Shown: positions 17,181 to 26,568 of the stretch, in pieces | Layout of the letters: each line of letters begins with the position of its first letter | Numbering within the stretch: the stretch's first letter is position 1 | NCBI RefSeq assembly: GCF_030973515.1 | Contig: NZ_JARGZA010000017.1 | Coordinates: forward strand, 1-64,000 | From: Jannaschia maritima | GTDB taxonomy: Bacteria > Pseudomonadota > Alphaproteobacteria > Rhodobacterales > Rhodobacteraceae | Reading direction: 5' to 3' | DNA: 64,000 bases | Program-made: the position numbers and the translations under genes | The notes under the pieces: model-generated | What the model saw: only the letters and a program-made list of their open reading frames with translations | Told to the model about the DNA's origin: nothing | The model's database searches: none

Positions 17181-17651
17181 ATGATCCGCCGCCACGGCGC
17201 CCGGCCGCGGCCCGGGCTGCGCCACGCGATGCGCCCCGGCGCCTATGCGATCTTGATCCGCGACGGGCGGATCCTCCTGACGGGGCAGGACACGGCGAGC
17301 GGGTTGGACGTCCAGCTTCCCGGTGGCGGGATCGACCCCGGCGAGAGCCCGCGCCCCGCGCTGCTGCGCGAGGTGATGGAGGAGACGGGTCACGGCGCCG
17401 CCCCGATCCGCCATCTGGCCACCTATCGCAGGTTCGTGTGGATGCCCGACTATGCGATCCACGCGGAGAAGGTCTGCCACGTCTTCCTGGGCCGTCCCGG
17501 TCCGCGCCGGGGACCGCCGACGGAGCCGGGGCACCGCGCGATCTGGGCGGATCCGGGCGACGCGGTCGGCCTGCTGTGGAGCGACGGCGACGCGGCCGTG
17601 CTGCGGAGCTATCTGTCGGGTCGGCTGCCGTCGGGGCGGAAGGTGAAGTAG
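17181..17651 (+). CDS. NUDIX hydrolase
   Basis: This 156-residue protein has a clear NUDIX box, GGGIDPGESPRPALLREVMEETGH (~50-73). The first ~16 residues are basic and may not be translated; an internal ATG at 17229 (MRPGAYAILIRDG) is an alternative start. The substrate is unknown. It is convergent with the REC-PP2C gene, and the two coding 3' ends overlap by 43 bp on opposite strands. Confidence 0.82.
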   Translation: MIRRHGARPRPGLRHAMRPGAYAILIRDGRILLTGQDTASGLDVQLPGGGIDPGESPRPALLREVMEETGHGAAPIRHLATYRRFVWMPDYAIHAEKVCHVFLGRPGPRRGPPTEPGHRAIWADPGDAVGLLWSDGDAAVLRSYLSGRLPSGRKVK

Positions 17652-18886
17652 ACCATCGATACGTCGTCGTCGAAGCCCGCGATGCCGGTGAAGTCGCGCA
17701 ATCCCGTCTCGATGTGGTCCAGGGCGGCGACGGGGTCCGGTCCCGCGCCGCGCACGACGTCCACGAGGCCCTCCTCCTCCAGCATGTCGCCCCAGGTGTC
17801 GGTGCATTCGGTCAGGCCGTCCGAGTAGAGCAGCAGCGAATCCCCGGGCGCCAGGGTGCAGGTGGTCCGCTCGAAGCCCATGCCCTCGACCAGCCCGACC
17901 GGGGGGCCGCCCTCGCCGACCAGCGCCACCGCGCCGTCCGCGCGCCGGATCATGGGATGGGGATGCCCGGCCTGGCAGAACTCGACCACGCCGGTGGCTA
18001 GGTCGACATAGGCCAGGGCCACCGTGACGTAGATGTCGCTGCCCAGCGAGCGCAGCATGAACTCGTTCGTGCGCGCGACGACGACCTCCGGCGGATCGGG
18101 CGCCGCGCCGGGATCGGGGAACACGATGTTGTGGCGCGGCTTCCACGTCGAATAGAGGCCGGCCAGACGTCCGGTCATCAGCGCCGATGCGACCCCGTGC
18201 CCCGATACGTCGAAGGAATACAGCGCCAGGCGGTCGTCCGGCAGCGCGAAGTGCCCCACCAGGTCGCCCCCCACCTGGCCTTGCGTGATCAGGCGGGTCG
18301 CCAGCGGGCTGCCGCCATAGGTGCCCGTCGCGGCGGGCAGGAAGGATCGTTGCAGCTTGCGGGCCTCCACCAGGTCCTGGCTCAGCAGATCCTGGAGCAC
18401 CTGCAGATCGTGCAGCGTGGTGGCGACCTCGTGGTTCCGATGGAGCAGCTTCTCCTGCATGGCCAGCATGCGCAGGCCCGCGCGGACGCGCGCGCGCAGT
18501 TCGGCGAAGTCGACGGGCCGCTGGACGTAGTCGTCGGCGCCGGCCTCCAGGCCGCCCGCCTTCTCGCCGCCCGCGGTGATAAGGATGAAATAGGCGTAGC
18601 GGTCCCCCGCGATGGCGCGGAACGCGCGGCAGAAGTCCGGGCCGTCCATGCCCGGCATCTGCCAGTCCGACACGACCATTCCGATCTGCGCGCCCTCGGG
18701 GCCGCGGCACAGGTCCAAGGCCTCCAGCGGGCCTGCGGCGGTCACGACGCTCAGGCCCATCCGGTCCAGCATGACGCCCATCATGCGCCGCTGGGCCGCG
18801 CTGTCGTCGACCACCAGCACCTTCATCCCCGCGGCGGGCGGCGGGGGCGGGGGCACCGCGATCGGGGTGGGATGGGATCCGTCCAT
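17609..18886 (-). CDS. response regulator receiver with PP2C (SpoIIE/RsbU) phosphatase domain
   Basis: This 425-residue protein has a Pro-rich head (~8-18), then a receiver domain (VLVVDDS, phospho-acceptor in VVSDWQMPGMDG, TAGG), a linking helix, and a PP2C domain. PP2C metal residues are in GQVGGDLVGH, SFDVSGHGVAS and the late GFDDDVSMVYF. The usual receiver Lys-Pro is Arg-Pro (VQRPVDF), an unusual change. Such proteins dephosphorylate anti-anti-sigma factors in partner-switching stress responses. A single-domain HPt gene lies divergently 122 bp away and may feed it. No anti-sigma gene is in the window. Confidence 0.88.
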   Translation of the reverse strand: MDGSHPTPIAVPPPPPPAAGMKVLVVDDSAAQRRMMGVMLDRMGLSVVTAAGPLEALDLCRGPEGAQIGMVVSDWQMPGMDGPDFCRAFRAIAGDRYAYFILITAGGEKAGGLEAGADDYVQRPVDFAELRARVRAGLRMLAMQEKLLHRNHEVATTLHDLQVLQDLLSQDLVEARKLQRSFLPAATGTYGGSPLATRLITQGQVGGDLVGHFALPDDRLALYSFDVSGHGVASALMTGRLAGLYSTWKPRHNIVFPDPGAAPDPPEVVVARTNEFMLRSLGSDIYVTVALAYVDLATGVVEFCQAGHPHPMIRRADGAVALVGEGGPPVGLVEGMGFERTTCTLAPGDSLLLYSDGLTECTDTWGDMLEEEGLVDVVRGAGPDPVAALDHIETGLRDFTGIAGFDDDVSMVYFTFRPDGSRPDR

Positions 18887-19008
18887 GGCATGCGGACATG
18901 GCGACGCCGGGCTAAGAAAGGGTGAAGGATCGAAAGCGATGCGTCTTTTTCCCCGCCGCCGGCGCCCCGTTAGCGATCCGTTGAGGACGGGCGGGGCAAG
19001 GCGGGGGC

Positions 19009-19359
19009 ATGGACACCGCGATCATAGACCCGGACCGCCTTTGCGAACTTACCTGCGAACTGGGCGAGGGCGACACGCTCGACGTGCTGTCGATGTTCCT
19101 GGACGAGGCATCGGCCACGATCGACGGCATCTCCGGGGCGCTGGACGACGGCGCCTATGACAAGGCCACGCATTTCGTCCGGTCCGGGGCGCTGAACCTG
19201 GGCCTGTCCGGCCTGGCGCGTCAGGCGGCCATGGCCGCGCGCGAGGTCGACGGCGACGGACGGGACGCCGCGGGCGAGGCCCTGCGCTGGACCCTGCAGG
19301 AGACGCGCCTGGTGATCGGCGAACGCAAGGCCAGGCTGGATGGGTCGGCCGTGGCCTGA
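19009..19359 (+). CDS. HPt (histidine phosphotransfer) domain protein
   Basis: This 116-residue all-alpha protein matches the HPt pattern: H55-FVRSGALNLG aligns with the canonical H-x-L-K-G-x-A-x-N-L-G. The Lys is replaced by Arg and the Gly is shifted one place. It would carry phosphate between a hybrid kinase and a receiver, possibly the adjacent divergent REC-PP2C protein. No kinase is present in the window. The call rests on one motif plus helical character. Confidence 0.68.
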   Translation: MDTAIIDPDRLCELTCELGEGDTLDVLSMFLDEASATIDGISGALDDGAYDKATHFVRSGALNLGLSGLARQAAMAAREVDGDGRDAAGEALRWTLQETRLVIGERKARLDGSAVA

Positions 19360-19381
19360 GGGCGGGCGGGCGGATCGGTCC

Positions 19382-20614
19382 TTAGATCACGAACTCGCCC
19401 AGCATCGGGTCGGCGGTGATGTCGCGGAACGACAGGCCCAGGCCGGCCATCCGATCCTCCAACCCCGCGAAGGTGGACGGGTCGGCCCCCTCGATCCCGA
19501 TCAGCACGGATCCGAAGTTGCGCGCCGACTTCTTGAGGTACTCGAACCGCGCGATGTCGTCGCCCGGCCCCAGGACGCCCAGGAAGTCCCGCAGCGCGCC
19601 GGGCCGCTGCGGCATCCGCAGGACGTAGTACTTCTTCGTGCCGGCCCAGCGCATCGCGCGTTCCTTGACGTCGGGCAGGCGTTCGAAGTCGAAGTTGCCG
19701 CCCGTGGTGATGCAGACCACGCGCTTGCCCGCCACCTCCGGACCCAGGTCGCGCAACGCGTCGACCGCCAGGGCGCCCGCCGGCTCCAGCACGATCCCCT
19801 CGACGTTCAGCATCTGCTGGATCGTGATGCACAGCCGTCCCTCGGGCACGCGCAGGACGTGCTGGGGCGGCACCTGGCGCAGGATGTCGAAGTTGCGCGC
19901 CCCGATGCGGGCCACCGCCGCCCCGTCCACGAAGTTGTCCAGGTCCGGGATCGTGACGGGATGCCCCGCCGCCAGCGCCGCCGTCAGGCTGGCCCCGCCG
20001 GCGGGCTCGACGTAGCGGATCTCGGGCACCTGCCCCGCCGCGCGCAGATAGGACAGGATGCCCGACGACAGCCCGCCCCCGCCCACGGGCATCACCAGGA
20101 GGTCGGGCGGGCCGTCCAGCTGCTCGAGCATCTCGACGGCCACGGCGGCCTGACCCTCGATTACGTCCCCGTCGTCGAAGGGCGACAGGAAATGCGCCCC
20201 CGTCTCGGCGCAGAACGCCTGCGCCGCCCCCAGCGTGTCGTCGAAGAAGTCGCCCGAGAGCCGGATCTCGACCGCGTCGCCGCCGAAGGCGCGGGTCTTG
20301 TCGATCTTCTGCCCCGGCGTCGTGACGGGCATGAAGATCGTGCCCCGCGTGCCCAGGTGGCGGCACATCCAGGCCACGCCCTGCGCGTGGTTGCCCGCGC
20401 TGGCGCAGGCAACGTCCTGCCCGTCCAGCTTGCGCATCGCGTTGAACGCGCCACGCAGCTTGTAGGACCGCACGGGCGTCAGATCCTCGCGCTTCAGCCA
20501 CACGTCGCCGCGGTGCAGGTCCGACAGGTACTCGTTGCGCAAAAGCGGCGTGGGCGGGAACACGTCGCGCATCGCCGCCGCGGCGGCCCGCGCGGCGGCG
20601 ACGACGTCACTCAA
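19382..20614 (-). CDS. ilvA: threonine ammonia-lyase (threonine dehydratase)
   Basis: This 410-residue PLP enzyme converts threonine to 2-oxobutyrate, the first step of isoleucine synthesis. The PLP lysine is in PVRSYKLRGAFNAM (~52). CASAGNHAQGVAW, the Gly-rich PVGGGGLSSG and the Ser-containing tail of the catalytic domain follow. A single ACT-like domain occupies ~330-410 (RPGALRDFLGVLGPGDDIA). The TTG start at 20614, with AAGGG 7 nt upstream, matches the family N-terminus and overlaps the upstream membrane-protein gene by 8 bp. Confidence 0.93.
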   Translation of the reverse strand: MSDVVAAARAAAAAMRDVFPPTPLLRNEYLSDLHRGDVWLKREDLTPVRSYKLRGAFNAMRKLDGQDVACASAGNHAQGVAWMCRHLGTRGTIFMPVTTPGQKIDKTRAFGGDAVEIRLSGDFFDDTLGAAQAFCAETGAHFLSPFDDGDVIEGQAAVAVEMLEQLDGPPDLLVMPVGGGGLSSGILSYLRAAGQVPEIRYVEPAGGASLTAALAAGHPVTIPDLDNFVDGAAVARIGARNFDILRQVPPQHVLRVPEGRLCITIQQMLNVEGIVLEPAGALAVDALRDLGPEVAGKRVVCITTGGNFDFERLPDVKERAMRWAGTKKYYVLRMPQRPGALRDFLGVLGPGDDIARFEYLKKSARNFGSVLIGIEGADPSTFAGLEDRMAGLGLSFRDITADPMLGEFVI

Positions 20615-21416
20615 CCGGGCGCCCTTCGACCAGATGGCCGTACAAGGCCGTCAACGTGCCGACCCCCAGCATCAGGCCGATCCACTGCACAACCGTCTGG
20701 TACAGGAACGTCACCGGCCCCATCCCGCCGCCGTCCAGGATCGTGGGGACCTGCAGGGCCAGCGTGAAGGCCGTCGTCACCAGCGCCAGGACCACCACGG
20801 TGCCCGAATGGCCCCGCGTCGCCAGAAGCGAGTCCTGCAGCGTCATCGGCGTGTCGATGGCCGTGGCCGGCAGCACCAGCGCCAGGCGGTAGAAGACCAG
20901 CATCGCGACGAACAGCATCACCGCATAGACGATGGCATAGCCCGACGCCCCGATGATCGGCAGGACCAGCACGGCCGCCATCGTGCCCACCGCCGCCGCC
21001 GTCAGCACGGCCAGGATGCCCACCAGGATCGACCGGCCCAGATAGCCCACCGTCGCGCGCCCGTGCAGCGGGGGCACGACGCCCCGCGGCTCCTCCCCCA
21101 GCAGGACGTAGCGGTGCCAGGCCACCGCGACCCACAGGACGAAGAAGACGTTCACGAGAGCCAGCAGCAGCATCCACATCGACCCCTCGGCCATCTGCGC
21201 CACGACCTCCGGATCCAGGGTGGTCTGCGACGGGTCGGTCGGAAGGGGCTGGTCGGGCGTGGCCAGGCCCGTCATCGTCACCGTCGGATAGGCGGACGTC
21301 AGCCAGGCGGACAGGCCGGCCAGGACGAGATACGGCAGCGCGCTGACCCGAAGGGCGGCGCCGAGGTTCTCGATCAGCAGGTTCAGGGCGCGGACGAACA
21401 GCTTCCAACCCAGCAT
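20607..21416 (-). CDS. multi-pass membrane protein of unknown function
   Basis: This 269-residue protein has about five or six hydrophobic helices, for example MWMLLLALVNVFFVLWVAVA, ILVGILAVLTAAAVG and YAIVYAVMLFVAMLVFYRLA. I do not recognise a named family; the layout recalls small glycerophosphoryl- or DUF-type integral membrane proteins. GGAGGTG lies just upstream of the ATG. It is co-directional with ilvA and overlaps it by 8 bp, so it is probably co-transcribed. Confidence 0.78.
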   Translation of the reverse strand: MLGWKLFVRALNLLIENLGAALRVSALPYLVLAGLSAWLTSAYPTVTMTGLATPDQPLPTDPSQTTLDPEVVAQMAEGSMWMLLLALVNVFFVLWVAVAWHRYVLLGEEPRGVVPPLHGRATVGYLGRSILVGILAVLTAAAVGTMAAVLVLPIIGASGYAIVYAVMLFVAMLVFYRLALVLPATAIDTPMTLQDSLLATRGHSGTVVVLALVTTAFTLALQVPTILDGGGMGPVTFLYQTVVQWIGLMLGVGTLTALYGHLVEGRPVE

Positions 21417-21536
21417 GGGGCACCTCCGGAGGACAGCGCAGGCCTAGGCGGGGCCGCGCCGCAGGTCAACGCGATGGGGTCTGAACCCGAACCCCGTCGC
21501 CGACGTTCGGAGGAGGCAACCCAGGAAGGAACGACC

Positions 21537-21989
21537 ATGCCCCATCACGCGCTCCGCACCGCCACGCTGGCCCTGACGCTGTCGCTGCCCGCCGCCGCGC
21601 TGGCCGACGCGCATGCCGCGGATCCCTTCGCGCCCGTCGACCTGCAATACGGGGAAAGCTATCTGGCCACGACGCTGATCGGCACCCGCGTCCACGTCAC
21701 GGAGGACACGCTCGATCCGCGCACCCCCTATCCCGCGGGCACGGTCGCGGAATGGGACGACATCGGCGAGATCGGCGACCTGATCGTCGGCGTGGACGGC
21801 AGCCTGCAGGCCGTGGTGATCGACGTGGGCGGCTTCCTGGGACTGGGCGAGAAGGAGGTCGCGGTCCAGTGGTCCAGCCTGGTCGGTGTGCGCGAGGACG
21901 ACGACCCGCAGGAATACTTCCTGGGCATGAACGCCACGCAGGCGATGCTGGAAGCCGCGCCCGAACTGGAACGCACGCCCGTCGACTGA
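21537..21989 (+). CDS. PRC-barrel domain protein, exported
   Basis: This 150-residue protein has a signal peptide (hydrophobic ~8-22, cleavage near ALADA). The PRC-barrel region follows: GTRVHVTEDTL, WDDIGEIGDLIVGVDGSLQAVVIDVGGFLGLGEKEVAVQW. PRC barrels bind proteins or RNA and occur in photosynthetic reaction-centre H subunits and in stress proteins. AGGAAGGA lies just upstream of the ATG. A paralog follows 84 bp downstream, sharing the WDDIGEIGD and VVxDVGGFLGLxEKEVAV blocks. Confidence 0.85.
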   Translation: MPHHALRTATLALTLSLPAAALADAHAADPFAPVDLQYGESYLATTLIGTRVHVTEDTLDPRTPYPAGTVAEWDDIGEIGDLIVGVDGSLQAVVIDVGGFLGLGEKEVAVQWSSLVGVREDDDPQEYFLGMNATQAMLEAAPELERTPVD

Positions 21990-22073
21990 CGCGACCGGGC
22001 GGGGCGGGCGGGGGCGAACCATCCCGCGCGCATCGGCGTTGGGGACGGCCCTATCCCCCCGAAAGGCCCCGCC

Positions 22074-22514
22074 ATGCCAAGGCTCGCCCCCCTCGCCTGC
22101 GCCATTCTGCTGATCGCGCCGCCCGCGTTGGCGGACGGCGAGGCGACACCGTTTCCCGACGTGGATTTCGCCCATGGGCAGCAGTACCGCGCGTCCGATC
22201 TGATGGGCGTGCGCGTCCACGTCCCGCCGGCCCCCCTGGTCGATGCGGACGCCGTGACCGCCGAAGGCATCCGGACATGGGACGACATCGGCGAGATCGG
22301 GGACGTGATGATCGGCGCCGACGGCACGCTGACGGCGGTGGTCGTCGATGTCGGCGGCTTCCTCGGGCTGCGCGAGAAGGAGGTCGCCGTCGCCTGGTCC
22401 GCCCTGATTCCCGCCGCCGACGCCACGGACGGGGCGGACTTCGTCCTGGGCCTGAACGCCACCCTCGCGGACCTGGAGGCCGCGCCGGAGGTGACGGGAC
22501 CGGACGGGGGGTAA
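22074..22514 (+). CDS. PRC-barrel domain protein, exported (paralog)
   Basis: This 146-residue protein has a signal peptide (ALPP-type cleavage near ALADG) and the same PRC barrel as the preceding gene: RTWDDIGEIGDVMIGADGTL and VDVGGFLGLREKEVAVAW. The shared C-terminal FVLGLNAT-x-A-x-LE-AAPE also points to tandem duplication. Its function is unknown. Confidence 0.84.
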   Translation: MPRLAPLACAILLIAPPALADGEATPFPDVDFAHGQQYRASDLMGVRVHVPPAPLVDADAVTAEGIRTWDDIGEIGDVMIGADGTLTAVVVDVGGFLGLREKEVAVAWSALIPAADATDGADFVLGLNATLADLEAAPEVTGPDGG

Positions 22515-22595
22515 TCCCGACCGCATCGATGCCATTGATCGACGACGGTTACCGTGCGTTAATGTGAAAGCATTGCAACCGACGGAGATAGGCTC

Positions 22596-23348
22596 ATGAA
22601 AACGTTCACTTTGGTCGCCACGCTCGCCACCGGGTTGCTGCCTGCCGCCGCGCATGCCGTGACCGGCAGCGCATCGGCTTTCGGCGAGGTCGTTTTCCTG
22701 AACGCGACCGGAGGCTTCGTTTCGGTCACGAAGCAGGAGACGTCGTTCGACGCGGACAACTTCTTCGGTGGCGACGCCGATGTCTCGACCTTCCGGATCG
22801 AAACCGATGCCGCCAATCCGGACCGGCTCGTAGGCGACCTCCGGATCGACGGACGGGCGGGCGAGATCCCACCGGACCGCGATTTCGATCCCCGCTTCGG
22901 CAGCGTCTCATCCTCCGCGAGCGTGGTCCAGACGTTGACGATCAGCCGCGACGACGTCGGCACAGATTCGATCGAGGCATTCTTTCGCGCGTCCTATTCC
23001 GTCGATGCGGTCTTGGCGGGCATCGGCTTGGGAACCACGCAGGGCATGGCGACGGCAGTCGCCACGCTGACCGGCCCGAGCGGGGATATCTTCTCGGACA
23101 CGATCGAACTGAACCTGTCCGATCCCAACGGCAACGGTAAGTCCGATAGCGACATCCGCTTCAGCACGATCCTCGGCGTCGCCCCTCCGGGCGGCACGGT
23201 CGATGCGACGTTCACTCTGACGACGTCCGTCAGCCTGGACCTCGCTGCGGTCCAGACCGACGACACGCCCGTCATCCCCCTGCCCGCCGCGGGCTGGCTG
23301 CTGCTGGCCGGCCTGGGCGGCCTGGCCGCGATGCGCCGCCGCGCCTGA
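22596..23348 (+). CDS. VPLPA-CTERM sorting domain protein
   Basis: This 250-residue secreted protein has a signal peptide (FTLVATLATGLLPAAAHA) and ends in VIPLPAAGWLLLAGLGG followed by MRRRA. That is a PEP-CTERM-type tail of the VPLPA variant: short motif, hydrophobic segment, Arg cluster. Such proteins are handled by an exosortase and are often linked to extracellular polysaccharide. The middle is beta-rich and unrecognised. GGAGATAGGCTC precedes the ATG. No exosortase gene is in the window. A second such protein is at 31233-31898. Confidence 0.85.
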   Translation: MKTFTLVATLATGLLPAAAHAVTGSASAFGEVVFLNATGGFVSVTKQETSFDADNFFGGDADVSTFRIETDAANPDRLVGDLRIDGRAGEIPPDRDFDPRFGSVSSSASVVQTLTISRDDVGTDSIEAFFRASYSVDAVLAGIGLGTTQGMATAVATLTGPSGDIFSDTIELNLSDPNGNGKSDSDIRFSTILGVAPPGGTVDATFTLTTSVSLDLAAVQTDDTPVIPLPAAGWLLLAGLGGLAAMRRRA

Positions 23349-23414
23349 CGCGGCCCCGCCTTGCGGGCCTCCGCCGGTTGTCCTAACGCGGCGGGCGACA
23401 TGACGGAGGCCCCC

Positions 23415-24641
23415 ATGGACGCGCCCAAGACGGTCGTGCTCGCCTATTCCGGCGGGCTCGACACCTCGATCATCCTGAAGTGGCTGCAAACAGAATACGA
23501 CTGCGAGGTCGTGACCTTCACCGCCGATCTGGGCCAGGGCGAGGAGTTGGAGCCCGCGCGCCGGAAGGCCGAGATGATGGGCGCCAAGGCCGTCTACATC
23601 GAGGATCTGCGCGAGGAGTTCGTGCGCGACTTCGTGTTCCCGATGTTCCGCGCGAACGCGCTGTACGAAGGATTGTACCTGTTGGGCACGTCGATCGCGC
23701 GCCCCCTGATCTCGAAGCGGCTGGTCGAGATCGCGGCCGCCGAAGGCGCGGACGCCGTGGCGCACGGGGCCACGGGCAAGGGCAACGATCAGGTCCGGTT
23801 CGAGTTGGCCGCCTATGCGCTCGACCCCGACATCCGCGTGATCGCGCCCTGGCGGGAATGGGACCTGTCCAGCCGCACGAAGCTGATCGACTTCGCCGAG
23901 AAGAATCAGATCCCCATCGCCAAGGACAAGCGCGGGGAAGCGCCGTTCAGCGTGGACGCGAACCTCCTGCACACGTCGTCCGAAGGCAAGGTGCTGGAGG
24001 ATCCGTCGCAGGAGGCGCCCGACTACGTCCTGCAGCGCATCACCCGCCCCGAGGACGCGCCCGACGAGGCGCGGATGGTCGAGGTGACGTTCGAGCGCGG
24101 CGACGCGACCGCCATCGACGGCGAGGCGATGTCCCCCGCCGCGATCCTGACGCGGCTGAACGAACTTGGCGCCACGCACGGCATCGGCATCCTGGATCTG
24201 GTCGAGAACCGCTTCGTCGGCATGAAGTCGCGCGGCATCTATGAGACGCCGGGCGGCACGATCCTTCTGGAAGCCCATCGGGGGATCGAGCAGATCACGC
24301 TCGATTCCGGCGCGGGCCACCTGAAGGACAGCATCATGCCCCGCTATGCGGAGCTGATCTATAACGGGTTCTGGTTCTCGCCGGAGCGCGAGATGCTGCA
24401 GGCCCTGATCGACAAGAGCCAGGAGCACGTAACTGGGACGGTGCGCCTGAAGCTCTACAAGGGCTCCGCCCGCGTGGTGGCGCGGTGGTCCGATCATAGC
24501 CTCTATTCCGAGGCCCACGTCACGTTCGAGGACGACGCCGGCGCCTACGACCAGGCGGACGCGAAGGGGTTCATCCACCTCAACGCCTTGCGCCTGAAGC
24601 TGGTGGCGAACCGCAACAAGCGCGTCGGGTCGGGGGGATGA
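23415..24641 (+). CDS. argG: argininosuccinate synthase
   Basis: This 408-residue ligase joins citrulline and aspartate with ATP to form argininosuccinate in arginine synthesis. The ATP pyrophosphatase motif [16 protein letters not shown] is near the N-terminus. [19 protein letters not shown] and [19 protein letters not shown] are family blocks. The start MDAPKTVV at 23415 has GGAGG 7 nt upstream; a further ATG 5 codons earlier is possible. It is convergent with the fasciclin gene. Confidence 0.97.
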   Translation: MDAPKTVVLAYSGGLDTSIILKWLQTEYDCEVVTFTADLGQGEELEPARRKAEMMGAKAVYIEDLREEFVRDFVFPMFRANALYEGLYLLGTSIARPLISKRLVEIAAAEGADAVAHGATGKGNDQVRFELAAYALDPDIRVIAPWREWDLSSRTKLIDFAEKNQIPIAKDKRGEAPFSVDANLLHTSSEGKVLEDPSQEAPDYVLQRITRPEDAPDEARMVEVTFERGDATAIDGEAMSPAAILTRLNELGATHGIGILDLVENRFVGMKSRGIYETPGGTILLEAHRGIEQITLDSGAGHLKDSIMPRYAELIYNGFWFSPEREMLQALIDKSQEHVTGTVRLKLYKGSARVVARWSDHSLYSEAHVTFEDDAGAYDQADAKGFIHLNALRLKLVANRNKRVGSGG

Positions 24642-24675
24642 CGGCCCGGCCCGGATGGGGCCGCGCCATGCACGA

Positions 24676-25161
24676 TCACATCGGCAGGAAGGCCGTGTCG
24701 ATCACGTGGACGGTGATGTTGCCCAACGTCAGGTCGGGCGTCACGACGGTCGCCATCGCGTCTTCCGACGGGCCGACCGTGACGGTGTCGCCTTCGACCA
24801 TGACCGTCAGCATGCCGCCGCCCAGCGTCTCGACCTGGGTCGAACCACCTTCGGACTCGGCCAGCTCGATCACGTCGGCCGCCATCAGGGTGCCGGTCAC
24901 GGCGTAGCCCTGGATCACGCTCGCAAGGCGCTCGGTGTCGCCCAGCAACTCGTTCAGCGCGTCCTCCGGTACGCCCGAGACGGCGTCGTTCGTCGGCACG
25001 AAGACCGTGACGGGGCCACCCGAAACGAGCGTCTCCACCACGCCGGCGGTCTCGGCGGCGTCGACGGCGGTTCCGACTTCCTCGGGGATGTCCTGGGCAA
25101 AGGCGGGGCCTGCGAACGCCACGCCGATGGCGCAGGCGGCGGTCAGGATTTGCGTTCTCAT
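24676..25161 (-). CDS. fasciclin (FAS1) domain protein, exported
   Basis: This 161-residue protein has a signal peptide (ILTAACAIGVAFAGPAFAQ) and one FAS1 domain: VTVFVPTNDAV near the first conserved block and NITVHVIDTAFLP as the C-terminal block. FAS1 proteins mediate adhesion or sit in the periplasm. GGAG lies 8 nt upstream of the ATG at 25161; a start four codons earlier is possible. It is transcribed alone, convergent with argG. Confidence 0.88.
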   Translation of the reverse strand: MRTQILTAACAIGVAFAGPAFAQDIPEEVGTAVDAAETAGVVETLVSGGPVTVFVPTNDAVSGVPEDALNELLGDTERLASVIQGYAVTGTLMAADVIELAESEGGSTQVETLGGGMLTVMVEGDTVTVGPSEDAMATVVTPDLTLGNITVHVIDTAFLPM

Positions 25162-25470
25162 ATCGATCTCCATCTCGATTGACGACGTCACGGAGCAACC
25201 GGAAGCCGGTCCCCCCACGGCCGTTAACCAGTTAGGCGGTGGCGATTTTCCTTCCAGAAGAGTTCGCCGCCCTGCGACAACGCGGCCCGTTCCGGACCAC
25301 CGGGATCATCTTCGATCCCTGTTTTCCTTGGCATGGCGGGCCTTCGGCCGGCGCGGGACGATCGGCCTATTCCCGCCGATCGCCTGCCGCCACGAAGATG
25401 TCGCGCTTGTGCCGCATGCGGACCGCTCGAAGGAAGCGTAAAGGTCCGGACGGGGGCCAGGAGGGTGACG
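25162..25470. other. 309-bp divergent intergenic region
   Basis: This gap separates the divergently transcribed fasciclin gene and yjgN-like gene and should carry both promoters. The only structure seen is an 8-bp inverted repeat, CGATCGGC / GCCGATCG, at 25359-25366 and 25375-25382. No gene or clear promoter pair stands out. Confidence 0.5.
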
Positions 25471-26568
25471 ATGGCGACAGACTACGTCGCGCGGGCGCGC
25501 GACAAGGCCGCGGCAGACGACAGGGGGGCCGTGGAGGCCGTCCGCTTCGACGGGACCGCGCGGGAATACTTCGGCATCTGGATCGTGAACCTGCTCCTGT
25601 CGGTCGTGACGCTGGGGATCTATTCGGCCTGGGCGAAGGTGCGCACCCAGACGTACATTCTTCGGAACACCTCCATCGGGGGGCGCCGCTTCGACTATCA
25701 CGCCACGGGCGGGCAGATCCTGAAGGGGCGGCTGATCGTCGTCGGCGCGCTCGTCGCGATCTCGATCCTCACGGCCGCGGTGCCGCTGGCGATCCTGCTG
25801 TTCTACGTGGCGGCGATCTTCGTTTTCCCCTTGCTGATCGTCCGCGCGCTCAAGTTCAACGCGCGCAACACCAGCTGGTCCAACGTCCGCTTCGACTTCC
25901 AGGGCAGCTATGGCGGCGCGATGCGGGTGTATATCGGCATCCCGATCCTGGTCGCGCTGTCGCTCTACACGGCCTGGCCGTTCCTGACCCGGGCCCGTCA
26001 GCGCTTCTTCGTCGAGAACCACCGGCTGGGCGACCGGGCCTTCGCGTTCGAGAAGGGGATCGGCGGATACTACCTGGCGTTCCTGATCGCCGCGGGCATC
26101 GCGGTGATCGGCATGGTCGCGTTCACGATCCTCTTCGGCGGCGCCCTGACCGCCACGTTCGACCGCATGGCCGACGGGGGAACGGAGGAGCCGGTGATCG
26201 AGATCTTCGGCATCTACCTGGCGCTCTTCCTGATCGGCACGCCCGTCGCGATGGTGTACCGCGCGATGGCGCGCAACCTGATGTACGACGGCACGACCCT
26301 GCAGGACGGTCACCGCTTCGAATCCCGGGTCCGCCCGGCCCGGCTGGTCTGGATCGCGGTGTCGAACGCGGTGGCCGTCGTCCTGACCCTGGGGCTGGCC
26401 CTGCCCTGGGCGCGGATCCGCATGACGGCCTATCTGGCGCGTTGTACGACGGTCCACCCGAACGGCGCCTTCGACGACATCGCCGGCCGGATCGAGGAAG
26501 ACAACCGCGCGATCGGCGACGCCTATTCCGACATCGAGGGGCTGGACATCGGTGGCGTCGGAATCTGA
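25471..26568 (+). CDS. YjgN family (DUF898) membrane protein
   Basis: This 365-residue integral membrane protein has the family motif LSVVTLGIYSAWAKVRTQTY after a soluble N-terminus, and its repeat near the C-terminus, AVVLTLGLALPWARIRMTAY. These two similar halves are typical of YjgN. Its function is unknown. GGAGGGTGACG precedes the ATG at 25471. It overlaps the M48 protease gene by 17 bp, and the pair is probably one unit, suggesting the protease acts on or with the membrane protein. Confidence 0.88.
   Translation: MATDYVARARDKAAADDRGAVEAVRFDGTAREYFGIWIVNLLLSVVTLGIYSAWAKVRTQTYILRNTSIGGRRFDYHATGGQILKGRLIVVGALVAISILTAAVPLAILLFYVAAIFVFPLLIVRALKFNARNTSWSNVRFDFQGSYGGAMRVYIGIPILVALSLYTAWPFLTRARQRFFVENHRLGDRAFAFEKGIGGYYLAFLIAAGIAVIGMVAFTILFGGALTATFDRMADGGTEEPVIEIFGIYLALFLIGTPVAMVYRAMARNLMYDGTTLQDGHRFESRVRPARLVWIAVSNAVAVVLTLGLALPWARIRMTAYLARCTTVHPNGAFDDIAGRIEEDNRAIGDAYSDIEGLDIGGVGI

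Noticed and set aside
23351-23370. GGCCCCGC-CTT-GCGGGCC hairpin after the first VPLPA-CTERM gene
   Set aside because: The arms need a bulge and the surroundings are uniformly G+C-rich, so it is not a convincing terminator.
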